41,939 nt of DNA from NCBI GenBank assembly GCA_002292325.1, contig DBBR01000041.1, positions 1 through 41,939 on the forward strand, in the 5' to 3' direction. Each line of letters opens with the position of its first letter. Position 1 is the first letter of the stretch. This document shows positions 14,937 through 23,989 of this stretch, piece after piece. The stretch comes from Flavobacteriales bacterium UBA979. Its GTDB lineage: Bacteria > Bacteroidota > Bacteroidia > Flavobacteriales_D > Sanyastnellaceae. The notes under the pieces are model-generated. The model made no database searches and was not told where the DNA came from. It saw only the letters and a program-made list of their open reading frames with translations. The position numbers and the translations under genes were made by a program.

Positions 14937-17205
14937 GGTGTTAAGGAATTGGTGGCAAATCTATGGATTAAGCGCATTGGTTGTGTTGAGTTCTTGCTCC
15001 GTCACCAAGAGATTGGGACCGGAGGAGCGTTTGTTGAACAAGGTCCAATTGGAGGTGCTTGACGGCATACCGGATGATTTAGCAGATTACGAAGATGTGT
15101 TGCGTCAACGTTCGAACAGTTCTGTTGTTGGTTTGCGAATCCCGATGTGGTTTAATTTGATGGTCTCTACCACTGCTCTGGAAGAATCCAAGCGGCGGCA
15201 TGCTGAAAGAGGAAAGGAGCCGGGCGGTATTCGTTGGTGGTTGGCGGAACGAATGGGGGAACCTCCAGTTGTGTACGATGCGCTATTAACAGAGCGCTCT
15301 CGAATGAATGTTCAAAGTTTAGCAAGAAGAAAAGGTTACCTCAATGCCACCTGCGTATCCATTGTAGATAGCCTTGATCCGAGCAGGGCCTCAGTCACTT
15401 TGCAATTGGAATTGGGTCATTCTTGGACCATTGGTGAATGGAACTGGAGCATCGAGGGATCTGGTGTGGAGGGAAATGCTGCCATATTTGAGGCGAAATT
15501 ACCGATCGGAAGTAGGCTTGACGTACAAGTGTTGGAGGCATTTCGGGAAGACATTGCTAAGGGCTTGCGCAATGTTGGATATCCTTCCATTCAAGAGTCA
15601 CACATTTATTTTGTTGCGGATACCTCCTTCGACCGGAGCGGTCATCGGACACGAATTAATGCGGAGATTTTGCCGCAGGATTGGGATGAATCGGGCTCAC
15701 CGCGCCCGCATGAGAAAGCACGTTTCGGATCCATCAATTGGACGGATGGCACGGCAGGGGAATCCCATTCAGGCGGATTGGATTCAACGACGGTGTCGTT
15801 CCTTGTTTCCTTGGAGTCAGGAGGTGTTTTCAATGAGACCGATTTGCAATCAACTTATCAGCGTATCTCCAGGTTGCCCAGTGTGCGCCGTTTGGAAATT
15901 CCCGGCTCCTTGCGCTCGACTCCTGCTTCAGGAGCCGTTTACGATGTAGAAATAAACATTCACCTCCGAAAGCGTTTTGGCTTGGTCACTGCAATGGAAA
16001 TGATTCGCAGTGATGCGCGTTATGGTCCGGTAGTGAGTTTTGCTTGGAGAGATCATAATTTTTCGGGTAAAGGGAACACATGGGGAGCAAAAGTTTCTGG
16101 TGGACTGATCTCGACCCGACCTTTTAGCTATTCAAGTGAATCGTTGGTGCCGAACAGTGGCACATGGTCCGTTGACCTCGATTATTCTACAGTAGGGATT
16201 CCCCCTTTGGATTTGGAACGACTCAGGCCATCCAATCAAGCCAGATCTACCGTTGCCGCGAATTGGGTTCGGGAAATAAGGCCAGAGTACATTCGCGAAG
16301 CATTTGGACTGAGATATGGTTTCAACTTTGTCGAAAATCCTTCGAAGAATAGCTTGTTGGAGATTGTGCCCTTCGAGCTCCGATATTCGGATATTCAATC
16401 CAAGCCAGAATTTGAGGACTGGTTGATAGATCAGAACAATCCATTTTTGGATGCCCGATTTGCCGACTACACTTCATTGCTTTCGCGGATGCACTGGGAG
16501 TCCGACTGGAGCCTTCCAAAGCGGCATCTGAGCGGGCGTTACCGGGTCGATTTTGAATGGACTGGATTGGGGCTAAGTCTCTTGAATTCGGCCGTTGACA
16601 CGGAGGAAGAAAGCCAAGGGCCTTGGACATTAGCGGGCATCCCTTTAGCTCATTACATCCGACTGGAGACTGATTGGTCAGGCCAAGTTCGCGTGGGGCA
16701 ACCTGCACAAGTGGGGTTGCATTATCGGTTGAAATTAGGCGTTGCAAAAACAGGGGAGAACATGGATGCGATGCCCTTTGACCGAGCATTTTACGCCGGT
16801 GGAACCAATGGAATTCGCGGGTGGTCCATTCGTGATTTGGGACCGGGATTTGCTTCGGAAGATATTTCCGGAGGGGGAATCGTCAATGGGGTTGGAGATT
16901 TGCAAATTGAATTTTCGACTGAATACCGTCGGCACTTAACAGACGCCTTCGAGTTGGCGTGTTTCACCGACGCGGGAAACGTCTGGATATTGGATGGTTC
17001 TCATTCCTCTGAATTGCAGGCTCTCAATTGGAAATCAGTCGCTCTTGGGACAGGTTTAGGAGTTCGATTGGACTTTGACTTTTTCTTGCTGCGCCTCGAT
17101 GGGGCCTTCCGTGTGCACGATCCATCTAGACCTTCATCCGAGCGCTGGATCGATCTTAAAGCTCCCAAAGGTCAGGTTCATTTGGGCATCGGACATTCAT
17201 TCTGA
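14935..17205 (+). CDS. TamL-type outer-membrane assembly lipoprotein (BamA/TamA family)
   Basis: 756 residues from the ATG at 14935. A lipoprotein signal (YGLSALVVLSSC, Cys ~21) is followed by SVTKRLGPEERLLNKVQLEV, typical of the Bacteroidota lipid-anchored TamA variant TamL. Next come POTRA-like repeats (residues ~90-340) and a C-terminal 16-strand Omp85 barrel (from ~350), with the family motif GGTNGIRGW near residue 620 and a terminal Phe (GIGHSF). It should insert or transport proteins or lipids at the outer membrane. Its usual partner TamB is not adjacent; accD follows after 45 bp. Longer readings upstream into the divergent TrmH gene would bury the signal peptide and are rejected. Confidence 0.88.
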   Translation: MVLRNWWQIYGLSALVVLSSCSVTKRLGPEERLLNKVQLEVLDGIPDDLADYEDVLRQRSNSSVVGLRIPMWFNLMVSTTALEESKRRHAERGKEPGGIRWWLAERMGEPPVVYDALLTERSRMNVQSLARRKGYLNATCVSIVDSLDPSRASVTLQLELGHSWTIGEWNWSIEGSGVEGNAAIFEAKLPIGSRLDVQVLEAFREDIAKGLRNVGYPSIQESHIYFVADTSFDRSGHRTRINAEILPQDWDESGSPRPHEKARFGSINWTDGTAGESHSGGLDSTTVSFLVSLESGGVFNETDLQSTYQRISRLPSVRRLEIPGSLRSTPASGAVYDVEINIHLRKRFGLVTAMEMIRSDARYGPVVSFAWRDHNFSGKGNTWGAKVSGGLISTRPFSYSSESLVPNSGTWSVDLDYSTVGIPPLDLERLRPSNQARSTVAANWVREIRPEYIREAFGLRYGFNFVENPSKNSLLEIVPFELRYSDIQSKPEFEDWLIDQNNPFLDARFADYTSLLSRMHWESDWSLPKRHLSGRYRVDFEWTGLGLSLLNSAVDTEEESQGPWTLAGIPLAHYIRLETDWSGQVRVGQPAQVGLHYRLKLGVAKTGENMDAMPFDRAFYAGGTNGIRGWSIRDLGPGFASEDISGGGIVNGVGDLQIEFSTEYRRHLTDAFELACFTDAGNVWILDGSHSSELQALNWKSVALGTGLGVRLDFDFFLLRLDGAFRVHDPSRPSSERWIDLKAPKGQVHLGIGHSF
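14956..14963 (-). promoter_or_regulatory. -7-type box for the TrmH-type gene
   Basis: TAGATTTG on the minus strand matches TAnnTTTG and ends 19 nt before the ATG at 14936. It lies inside the first codons of the divergent TamL gene. Confidence 0.4.
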
Positions 17206-17223
17206 GATAACAATGGGGTTCGC

Positions 17224-17231
17224 TACCTTTG
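17224..17231 (+). promoter_or_regulatory. -7-type box upstream of accD
   Basis: TACCTTTG, a perfect TAnnTTTG match, ends 19 nt before the accD ATG and lies after the TamL stop, so accD can be transcribed on its own. No TTTG at the expected -33 distance. Confidence 0.5.
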
Positions 17232-17250
17232 ACGTGTAAAATGAAAAGAA

Positions 17251-18111
17251 ATGGGTTGGTTTAAACGAATTCAAGACGGGATTACGACGAAGAGCGCGGA
17301 GAAGAAGGAAATTCCAGAAGGTGCCTGGTACCAGTGCCCAAGCTGCAAGACAGTGGTAACGTCGCAACAGCATGTTGAGCGAATGAGTGTATGCAACTAT
17401 TGTGGGCATCATGACAGAATTGGAAGTGAGGGGTATTTCAGCATCTTATTTGATGAGGGTAAATTCCGTGAGATTGCTCCGAAAATCACCAGTTCAGATC
17501 CGCTCGAATTCGAAGACACCAAGGCGTACAAAGACCGATTGGAAGCTGCAAAAAAGAAGACGGGACTGAACGATGCGCTTCGGACGGCATCTGGAGAACT
17601 CAATGGAATGCCAGTTGTCATCAGTTGCATGGACTTTCAATTCATCGGTGGTTCGATGGGAAGTGTGGTAGGAGAAAAGATTGCAAGGGGAATCGATCAT
17701 GCATTGAAAAAAGGGTGCCCGTTTATTTGCATCAGTAAATCAGGCGGAGCGAGAATGATGGAGGCTGGGTTGAGCCTGATGCAAATGGCAAAAACGAGTG
17801 CGCGGCTTTCGATGCTTTCTAAAGCTGGTTTGCCTTACATCTCCGTCTTAACGGACCCCACGACTGGCGGGGTGACGGCATCTTTTGCAATGTTAGGTGA
17901 CATGAATATTGCAGAACCCAATGCGCTCATCGGATTCGCTGGACCTCGGGTGGTTAAAGAGACGATTGGTAAAGATTTGCCTGAAGGATTCCAACGGTCT
18001 GAATTTCTGTTGGAACACGGGTTTTTAGATGCAATTGTTGAACGAAAGAAACTCAAGGAGAAATTGGCCTTTAGCCTGCGAGCTATGGGGGATTTCGTCA
18101 AGGTCCAATAA
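17251..18111 (+). CDS. accD: Acetyl-CoA carboxylase carboxyltransferase subunit beta
   Basis: 286 residues, full length. The N-terminal zinc ribbon has Cys29, Cys32, Cys48 and Cys51 (YQCPSCKT...SVCNYCGHH). The crotonase-like carboxyltransferase core shows [55 protein letters not shown] and the GFAGPRVV loop. With the alpha subunit (not in this window) it moves the carboxyl group from biotin to acetyl-CoA, the first step of fatty-acid synthesis in the cytoplasm. A TACCTTTG box 19 nt upstream suggests its own promoter. It is followed by rpsO after 86 bp. Confidence 0.97.
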   Translation: MGWFKRIQDGITTKSAEKKEIPEGAWYQCPSCKTVVTSQQHVERMSVCNYCGHHDRIGSEGYFSILFDEGKFREIAPKITSSDPLEFEDTKAYKDRLEAAKKKTGLNDALRTASGELNGMPVVISCMDFQFIGGSMGSVVGEKIARGIDHALKKGCPFICISKSGGARMMEAGLSLMQMAKTSARLSMLSKAGLPYISVLTDPTTGGVTASFAMLGDMNIAEPNALIGFAGPRVVKETIGKDLPEGFQRSEFLLEHGFLDAIVERKKLKEKLAFSLRAMGDFVKVQ

Positions 18112-18125
18112 ATCGGAAGATGGCA

Positions 18126-18156
18126 TTGGATTGCGCGCCAATGGGTTGTACCTTCG
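18126..18156 (+). promoter_or_regulatory. Promoter of rpsO
   Basis: TTG (18126-18128) and TACCTTCG (18149-18156) are separated by 20 nt, close to the Bacteroidota -33/-7 layout. The predicted start lies ~35 nt before rpsO, leaving room for a short leader in which S15 could regulate translation. Confidence 0.5.
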
Positions 18157-18197
18157 CGCCTCAATTTTAGCATCACGAACATCGATTTGATTTCGAC

Positions 18198-18467
18198 ATG
18201 TATTTAGATTCCACCAAAAAGAAAGAGTTCTTTGCCACCTTTGGCACGAACGAAAAAGACACGGGAAGCGCAGAGGCACAAATTGCCATGTTCTCGTTTC
18301 GAATTGCCCACCTAACGGAGCATTTGAAGCAAAACCGGAAGGACTTTCACACGCAACGGGCATTGATTAAGCTTGTAGGTAAGCGTCGGAAGCTATTGGA
18401 TTACCTCAAGGTGAAAGATATTGCACGCTACCGCGAAATCGTTTCGAAACTCGGTTTGCGTCGCTAA
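18198..18467 (+). CDS. rpsO: 30S ribosomal protein S15
   Basis: 89 residues, the family's standard length. GSAEAQIAMFSFRIAHLTEHLKQNRKD and the HTQRALIKLVGKRRKLLDYLK helix are the S15 signature. It binds 16S rRNA early in small-subunit assembly. It has its own predicted promoter and is separated from the next gene, pnp, by a strong intrinsic terminator, a gene order (rpsO-pnp) conserved widely in bacteria. Confidence 0.98.
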   Translation: MYLDSTKKKEFFATFGTNEKDTGSAEAQIAMFSFRIAHLTEHLKQNRKDFHTQRALIKLVGKRRKLLDYLKVKDIARYREIVSKLGLRR

Positions 18468-18480
18468 CAAAGATTTTATA

Positions 18481-18528
18481 AACGAAGGAGGCAATTGGTA
18501 CATCACCATTGCCTTCTTCGTTTTTTTG
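18481..18528 (+). terminator. Strong intrinsic terminator after rpsO
   Basis: AACGAAG pairs with CTTCGTT, continuing through a G-U pair and AGGCAAT/ATTGCCT, then one bulge and GGT/ACC around a 5-nt loop, and ends in seven T. It starts 13 nt after the rpsO stop. Read-through at this site would set pnp expression. Confidence 0.85.
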
Positions 18529-18577
18529 CGTCTTCACCCAATGGGGTGAGATGCCTCAAGATGATTTTACAGGAAAG

Positions 18578-20821
18578 ATGAATTATACGGTACACAACCA
18601 AACCATTGATCTCGGCAACGGGCGCGAGATCACCATTGAAACCGGCAAGCTTGCAAAGCAAGCACACGGATCAGTAGTCGTTAAATGCGGCAAAACCATG
18701 TTGCTGGCAACAGCAGTTTCAGCGCATGATGTGCGCGATGATGTTGATTTTTTACCTCTTACGGTGGACTACCGCGAGAAATATGCGGCTGCCGGAAGAT
18801 TCCCTGGTGGATTTTTCAAGCGAGAAGCACGACCATCAGATACGGAAGTTTTGGTCATGCGATTGGTAGACCGAGCATTGCGTCCGACATTCCCAAGTGA
18901 TTATCACGCGGGAACACAGGTGATGATTCAACTGATGTCTGCGGACGAAGAAGTGTTGCCGGATAGTTTGGCTGGATTGGCAGCCTCTGCCTGCCTCTCC
19001 GTCAGTGATATACCATTTGATGGTCCTATTTCGGAAGTGCGCGTAGCACGAGTGGATGGCGCATTTGTGATCAATCCCCTCCGATCTGAATTGGAACGGG
19101 CTGACATGGACATTATGGTAGCCGGTAGTCTGGACAGCATTGTAATGGTTGAGGGCGAAATGAACGAGGTAAGCGAGGACGAGATGGTGGATGCCATCGA
19201 AGCTGCTCACGTAGCGATTCAGCAGCAATGCGAAGCGCAAAATGCACTGGCCAAAATGACCGGACATTTCGGAGTTCAACGGGACTACTCGCACGAGGAT
19301 CACGATGAAGATCTTCGAGACCGCGTGAACGCTGCTTTGACAGATTCCATGTATGAAGCGGCCAAGAAAGGAAGCACAAAAGAAGAGCGAAAGACCAAGT
19401 TCAAGGAATTGAAGGATGCATTTATGGCGACTGTTTCGCCGGAAGAGGCTTCTGAGAAAAGTTTTATGTTGCGCCAATACATTGGTGCGGTGCAAAAGAA
19501 GGCCATCCGTGATTTGCTGTTGAATGAGGGAGTTCGATTGGATGGTCGCTCGTCAACGGACATTCGTCCGATTTGGACGGAAGTGGACTACCTGCCGAGT
19601 ACGCATGGAAGTGCCATTTTCACACGAGGGGAGACGCAGTCACTCACTACACTTACGTTGGGTACGAAACTCGACGAACAGCTCATTGACAGCGCATTGG
19701 TTCGCAAGAATGAAAAGTTCTTATTGCACTACAACTTTCCGCCATTTTCAACAGGAGAGGAGCGTCCATTGCGGGGAACAAGCCGTCGTGAAGTTGGACA
19801 CGGAAACCTTGCGTTGCGTGCGCTAAAGGTTGTATTGCCTGAAACTGCCGATTGCCCGTACACCATTCGATTGGTCAGCGAGATTCTTGAATCAAATGGT
19901 TCATCATCGATGGCGACTGTTTGTGCTGGAACGTTAGCGTTAATGGATGGTGGTGTCCCCATAAAGGCTCCAGTATCCGGAATCGCTATGGGACTGATTA
20001 CCGATCAAAAATCGGGCAAGTACGTTGTGCTTTCCGATATCTTGGGCGATGAAGATCACCTGGGCGACATGGATTTCAAGGTGACGGGAACGGAGCATGG
20101 CATTACCGCCTGCCAGATGGACATTAAGATTAAGGGGCTGAGTTTCCAGCAACTTCGAGAAGCATTGGCGCAAGCACGAGAAGGCCGGCACCACATCCGC
20201 CGCGAGATGCTCGGAAGTCTGTCAGAGCCTCGAAATGACTACAAGGAACATGCACCACGCATTGTTTCATTGGAAGTACCAGGTGATGCGATCGGACCAA
20301 TCATTGGCCCTGGCGGAAAAATCATCCAAGAAATCCAAGCTGAAACGGAAACCACCATTAGCATTGAAGATGTGAACGGAAAGGGCATCGTTGAGATTGC
20401 CGCGGCGAATAAATCAGCCATCGATGCTGCATTGGCTAAAGTTCGAGCGATTGCATTCCCCCCAACCGTTGAAATTGGTGAAGAATACGAAGGAAAAGTC
20501 AAGAGCATTATGCCATACGGCGCTTTTGTGGAAGTGATTCCAGGCCAAGATGGTTTGCTTCACGTTTCTGAACTAGACTGGAACCGCGTGGATCGAGTAG
20601 AGGACATTCTGAAAGAAGGCGAGGTCGTCAAATTCAAAGTGGTTGGGCGCGACGATAAGACGGGCAAAATCAAGTTGAGCCGCAAAGTTTTGATGCCAAA
20701 GCCCGAAGGTTACGTGGAGCGTGCTGAGCGACCTCGTGGAGATCGCGGCGATCGTGGACGCGGACGCGGTGACCGAGACCGGGATCGAGGTCCTCGACGA
20801 GAAGAGCGCAACAACGATTAA
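18578..20821 (+). CDS. pnp: Polyribonucleotide nucleotidyltransferase (PNPase)
   Basis: 747 residues. Two RNase PH-type domains flank an alpha-helical linker; the first begins [26 protein letters not shown], and the second contains [23 protein letters not shown] and [21 protein letters not shown] domain ([15 protein letters not shown], nt ~20290-20350) and an S1 domain ([28 protein letters not shown], nt ~20490-20580) follow. It degrades RNA phosphorolytically from the 3' end. The last ~30 residues are a low-complexity Arg/Gly/Asp tail ([19 protein letters not shown]). The ATG at 18578 gives the family N-terminus; an in-frame ATG at 18551 would add nine non-conserved residues. Confidence 0.97.
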   Translation: MNYTVHNQTIDLGNGREITIETGKLAKQAHGSVVVKCGKTMLLATAVSAHDVRDDVDFLPLTVDYREKYAAAGRFPGGFFKREARPSDTEVLVMRLVDRALRPTFPSDYHAGTQVMIQLMSADEEVLPDSLAGLAASACLSVSDIPFDGPISEVRVARVDGAFVINPLRSELERADMDIMVAGSLDSIVMVEGEMNEVSEDEMVDAIEAAHVAIQQQCEAQNALAKMTGHFGVQRDYSHEDHDEDLRDRVNAALTDSMYEAAKKGSTKEERKTKFKELKDAFMATVSPEEASEKSFMLRQYIGAVQKKAIRDLLLNEGVRLDGRSSTDIRPIWTEVDYLPSTHGSAIFTRGETQSLTTLTLGTKLDEQLIDSALVRKNEKFLLHYNFPPFSTGEERPLRGTSRREVGHGNLALRALKVVLPETADCPYTIRLVSEILESNGSSSMATVCAGTLALMDGGVPIKAPVSGIAMGLITDQKSGKYVVLSDILGDEDHLGDMDFKVTGTEHGITACQMDIKIKGLSFQQLREALAQAREGRHHIRREMLGSLSEPRNDYKEHAPRIVSLEVPGDAIGPIIGPGGKIIQEIQAETETTISIEDVNGKGIVEIAAANKSAIDAALAKVRAIAFPPTVEIGEEYEGKVKSIMPYGAFVEVIPGQDGLLHVSELDWNRVDRVEDILKEGEVVKFKVVGRDDKTGKIKLSRKVLMPKPEGYVERAERPRGDRGDRGRGRGDRDRDRGPRREERNND

Positions 20822-20890
20822 GTTTCGTTGGTGCAACAAAAAGGCGTTTTTATGCATTTACTCTAATACGACAAACAAGCAATTCAATTC

Positions 20891-21760
20891 ATGAGGCAAC
20901 TAAAAATCACCAAGCAGGTTACGAATCGTGAAACCGCCTCCCTTGACAAATACTTGCAGGAGATCGGTCGGGTGGATTTGATTACTGCAGAGGAGGAGGT
21001 GGAGTTGGCTCGTCGCATCAAGAAGGGAGATCAAGTGGCGTTGGAGAAGTTGACGAAGGCCAATTTGCGATTCGTAGTGTCCGTGTCCAAGCAATATCAA
21101 AACCAAGGCCTGTCCTTGCCTGATTTGATCAATGAAGGCAATCTGGGATTGATCAAGGCTGCACAGCGGTTCGATGAAACGAGGGGTTTTAAGTTCATTT
21201 CTTATGCCGTTTGGTGGATTCGTCAAAGCATATTACAGGCCTTGGCCGAGCAAAGCCGGATTGTTCGTCTCCCATTGAATAAGATCGGATCCATCAACAA
21301 AATCAACAAAGCCTTTGCTCGTTTGGAGCAAGAGTTTGAACGTCCTCCAACCGCAGCAGAATTAGCGGAGACTTTGGACATGACGTTGGATGAAGTGAAG
21401 CAAAGCATGAAGAATGCGGGCCGTCACGTTTCCATGGACGCCCCTTTGAAAGATGGGGACGAGTCGTCATCGAACATGTACGATGTAATGCGGACAGGTG
21501 ATACGCCATCTCCGGATATGGACTTGATGACGGAATCGCTTCGAAAGGAGATTGAACGTTCCTTGCGCACACTCACTCCAAGGGAAGGAGACGTAATTCG
21601 ACTCTACTTTGGCTTGAATGGAGAGCATCCCATGACGTTGGAGGAGATCGGTGAGCGATTTGACTTGACTCGTGAGCGCGTGCGTCAAATCAAAGAGAAG
21701 GCGATTCGTCGGTTGAAGCACACGAGCCGAAGCCGGATTCTAAAGAGTTACCTCGGCTGA
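20891..21760 (+). CDS. rpoD: Primary sigma factor RpoD/SigA (short Bacteroidota type)
   Basis: 289 residues, typical of Bacteroidota primary sigma, which lacks region 1.1. Region 1.2 starts [16 protein letters not shown]; region 2 has [58 protein letters not shown]; region 3 follows; region 4.2 ends [28 protein letters not shown]. It directs RNA polymerase to housekeeping promoters, in this phylum with TTTG at -33 and TAnnTTTG at -7, and boxes of that form recur in this window. It lies 69 bp after pnp. Its 3' end overlaps the opposing AlkA-like gene by 21 bp. Confidence 0.97.
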   Translation: MRQLKITKQVTNRETASLDKYLQEIGRVDLITAEEEVELARRIKKGDQVALEKLTKANLRFVVSVSKQYQNQGLSLPDLINEGNLGLIKAAQRFDETRGFKFISYAVWWIRQSILQALAEQSRIVRLPLNKIGSINKINKAFARLEQEFERPPTAAELAETLDMTLDEVKQSMKNAGRHVSMDAPLKDGDESSSNMYDVMRTGDTPSPDMDLMTESLRKEIERSLRTLTPREGDVIRLYFGLNGEHPMTLEEIGERFDLTRERVRQIKEKAIRRLKHTSRSRILKSYLG

Positions 21761-22384
21761 TTCATTTGAATCAAGCACCTTCCAAAGGTGCTTGCAAGCC
21801 AGAGAGCGATATGGAGCCCAACGTTGTGCGTACGTCACATATTTGGACTCAGAAGAAGCCATGGAAATGCCGTACAGGCGTTCCATGGCTTTTTTAATCC
21901 CTAAATCACCTGGAGCGAATACATCAGGACGGTTTAAGGTGAATATCAAAAACATGTGGGCAGTCCAAATTCCGATGCCCTTGATTTGTGTCAATGAAGC
22001 GATAACTTCTTCGTCAGGAAGCGTGTTCAGTGAATCAAATCTACGGGCTTGTTCTGTCCATGCGTGACTCAAAGCTAGCAGGTAGGTAGCCTTTTGTGGG
22101 CTCACCCCAACGTGCCGCATTTCTTGTACGGTGCAATTGAGAATGAAGGCGGGTGTAAGACCACCATCTGTCAAAGCCCAATCCGATAGTCGTTGAAAGA
22201 TGGTAGCGGCGGCTTTGGTGCTCAATTGCTGGCCAATGATGGCTCTGCAAAGTTCAACAAAGGATCTTTTGGGAGAGAATGGGGTGGGCGAAACCGAGAA
22301 TGGTCCTTGCGCCATGGCCCATTTGCAAAGGATTGGATCCTGTGATTTTAAGTGAGCAATGAATTGTTCGTGGTCGACGTTCAT
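21740..22384 (-). CDS. DNA-3-methyladenine glycosylase II-like (AlkA/HhH-GPD)
   Basis: 214 residues from ATG 22384. A helix-hairpin-helix ([18 protein letters not shown], ~131-148) precedes the conserved acidic residue Asp160 in [12 protein letters not shown], the HhH-GPD catalytic position. The N-terminal half includes [18 protein letters not shown], a hallmark of AlkA-like glycosylases that excise alkylated purines. There is no sign of a C-terminal iron-sulfur cluster loop. Two upstream in-frame ATGs exist (to 22402). Its last coding bases include a strong hairpin (21772-21794), just past the rpoD stop on the opposite strand. Confidence 0.88.
   Translation of the reverse strand: MNVDHEQFIAHLKSQDPILCKWAMAQGPFSVSPTPFSPKRSFVELCRAIIGQQLSTKAAATIFQRLSDWALTDGGLTPAFILNCTVQEMRHVGVSPQKATYLLALSHAWTEQARRFDSLNTLPDEEVIASLTQIKGIGIWTAHMFLIFTLNRPDVFAPGDLGIKKAMERLYGISMASSESKYVTYAQRWAPYRSLACKHLWKVLDSNESAEVTL
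21772..21794 (+). terminator. Hairpin after rpoD, inside the opposing gene
   Basis: A 10-bp perfect stem CAAGCACCTT/AAGGTGCTTG with a 3-nt loop starts 11 nt after the rpoD stop but lies within the coding end of the AlkA-like gene. No U-tract follows, so it may be a weak or factor-assisted terminator. Its arms share AAGCACC/GGTGCTT with the hairpins at 6726 and 7090. Confidence 0.5.
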
Positions 22385-22399
22385 ACCATGAATATGCAT

Positions 22400-22407
22400 C
22401 ATCTTTG
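22400..22407 (+). promoter_or_regulatory. -7-like box before the beta-helix lipoprotein gene
   Basis: CATCTTTG, a one-base variant of TAnnTTTG, ends 6 nt before the ATG at 22414. Confidence 0.35.
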
Positions 22408-22413
22408 TGGTTC

Positions 22414-23934
22414 ATGAAGACAAGTGGTTATTTTTTCAAGTTCGATCAGGGACATCTAATGGGGTCGGCGGCGTTGCTGCTGATTTTGATGTTCGCCGGA
22501 TTGGGAAGTTGTGGTAAGGTGTCTTACACGGATAACCCGAATCTGCGGTTGTCATTTTCTGCTGATACCGTTCTTTTTGATACGGTTTTCACCACCATCG
22601 GTTCAATTACATTGCCTTTGAAAGTATACAATGAGGGCAATGACGCTGTGCGAATCGACGAAATTTCATTGGTTGGTGGTACGGAATCGGATTTTCGGAT
22701 CAACGTCGACGGTGAGGTGGGACCGATTGTTTCCGATTGGCCGCTCATGGCAGAAGACAGCCTGTGGATTTTCATAGAGGTAACGGTTGATCCGACCGAT
22801 GCGTCCACCCCGTTTATCATGGAAGATGAAATCCTGGTGAATGCCAACGGAGCCGATCAATTCGTTAAGCTCATTGCCTGGGGACAAAATGCTTATTTTC
22901 ATGGCGATTTGGATCAAATTTCACCTTTACCATCTTGCAATGAAGTATGGACGGCGGATCGTCCTCACGTGGTCTATGGTATTGTGGAGGTTGAGCCAGA
23001 TTGTAAGCTGACTATTGAAGAGGGTACGCAGGTACACGTGCACGATGGAAGCGGTATTTTGGTATACCAATCGACTTTAGAAGTGAATGGAAGCTTGGGA
23101 AATGAAGTCGTATTTCAAGGGGATCGATTGGAAGAATCGTATGCGGATCGACCTGGCCAATGGGGCATTCAACTTGATTTTCAATTTGAAACGGAATATG
23201 GGATTGAGGAGTTCACAGCGCAACGAGGGGGGATTTGGTTGTTTGGAGGTGTCGATTGCACCATGGATTATGCTGTATTGAAAAACGGTACCATTGGATT
23301 GCAGGTGGATACAACCGGGACGGTTGGATCAGCAGCGTTGGACATCACCAACACGGTCATCCACAACATGAGTGCGTATGGCCTTTTTGCGCAAGGTGGT
23401 ACCATCGATGGATACAACAACTTGTTGTATGATTGCGGTCAATCGACTGCGGCGTTTACACTGGGAGGACGCTATCGGCTCGACCATTGTACGTTTGCGA
23501 ATTATTGGTCGGAGGGCGTGCGGCAATCTCCATCTGTGCTCATGACTGATTGGTATGAGGATGTAAATGGCCAAATTCAAATTCGCTCGTTGGCAGGATC
23601 GGAATTCAACAATTGCATCATGTGGGGGAATAATTATTCGTTAACCGATTTTGATGAATTGGTGGTGAGCATTTTGAACGTGCCTTCGAATCCTATCATC
23701 CGTAATTCCGCTGTTGATGCAGAAAGTGAAGATTTCCCATCGGCTATACTTGAGGGAACTACAACGGATAATGTGCCTCCATTCGCCTCTTATGCTGATC
23801 GGGATTTTCACTTGACCTCGAACAATTCCCTCTGGAATGGCGGCGGGTCTCAATTCAGTATTCTGACAGACTTAGATGGTTTCCCTCGGAACATAGGGAT
23901 ACCTGACAAAGGCTGCTATGAAAGGCAGCAATGA
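22414..23934 (+). CDS. Right-handed beta-helix lipoprotein, hypothetical
   Basis: 506 residues. A lipoprotein signal (SAALLLILMFAGLGSC, Cys ~33) anchors it to the outer membrane. The first ~150 residues form an Ig-like domain (LKVYNEGNDAVRIDEISLVGG, then VEVTVDPTD). The middle (~190-430) shows repeated short parallel-beta-helix-like rungs, including LTIEEGTQVHVHDGSGILVYQSTLEVNGS and paired 'N-x-I-x-x-N' repeats, as in pectate-lyase-like folds. A C-terminal segment FPRNIGIPDKGCYE resembles the end of Bacteroidota parallel-beta-helix proteins. I recognise no catalytic residues. The ATG at 22414 is used; an upstream TTG belongs to the promoter-like box. Confidence 0.75.
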   Translation: MKTSGYFFKFDQGHLMGSAALLLILMFAGLGSCGKVSYTDNPNLRLSFSADTVLFDTVFTTIGSITLPLKVYNEGNDAVRIDEISLVGGTESDFRINVDGEVGPIVSDWPLMAEDSLWIFIEVTVDPTDASTPFIMEDEILVNANGADQFVKLIAWGQNAYFHGDLDQISPLPSCNEVWTADRPHVVYGIVEVEPDCKLTIEEGTQVHVHDGSGILVYQSTLEVNGSLGNEVVFQGDRLEESYADRPGQWGIQLDFQFETEYGIEEFTAQRGGIWLFGGVDCTMDYAVLKNGTIGLQVDTTGTVGSAALDITNTVIHNMSAYGLFAQGGTIDGYNNLLYDCGQSTAAFTLGGRYRLDHCTFANYWSEGVRQSPSVLMTDWYEDVNGQIQIRSLAGSEFNNCIMWGNNYSLTDFDELVVSILNVPSNPIIRNSAVDAESEDFPSAILEGTTTDNVPPFASYADRDFHLTSNNSLWNGGGSQFSILTDLDGFPRNIGIPDKGCYERQQ

Positions 23935-23989
23935 CCTTTTTTGTTCGTTGAATCGCAACTTTTAAGGTTCTTTCTCGTATGTAATCTTT

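Noticed and set aside
18509..18577. Upstream extension of PNPase
   Set aside because: It includes the rpsO terminator stem and adds residues absent from PNPases.
23905..23945. GCTGC/GCAGC stem after the beta-helix lipoprotein
   Set aside because: Five base pairs separated from the T-run by several bases; too weak to call.
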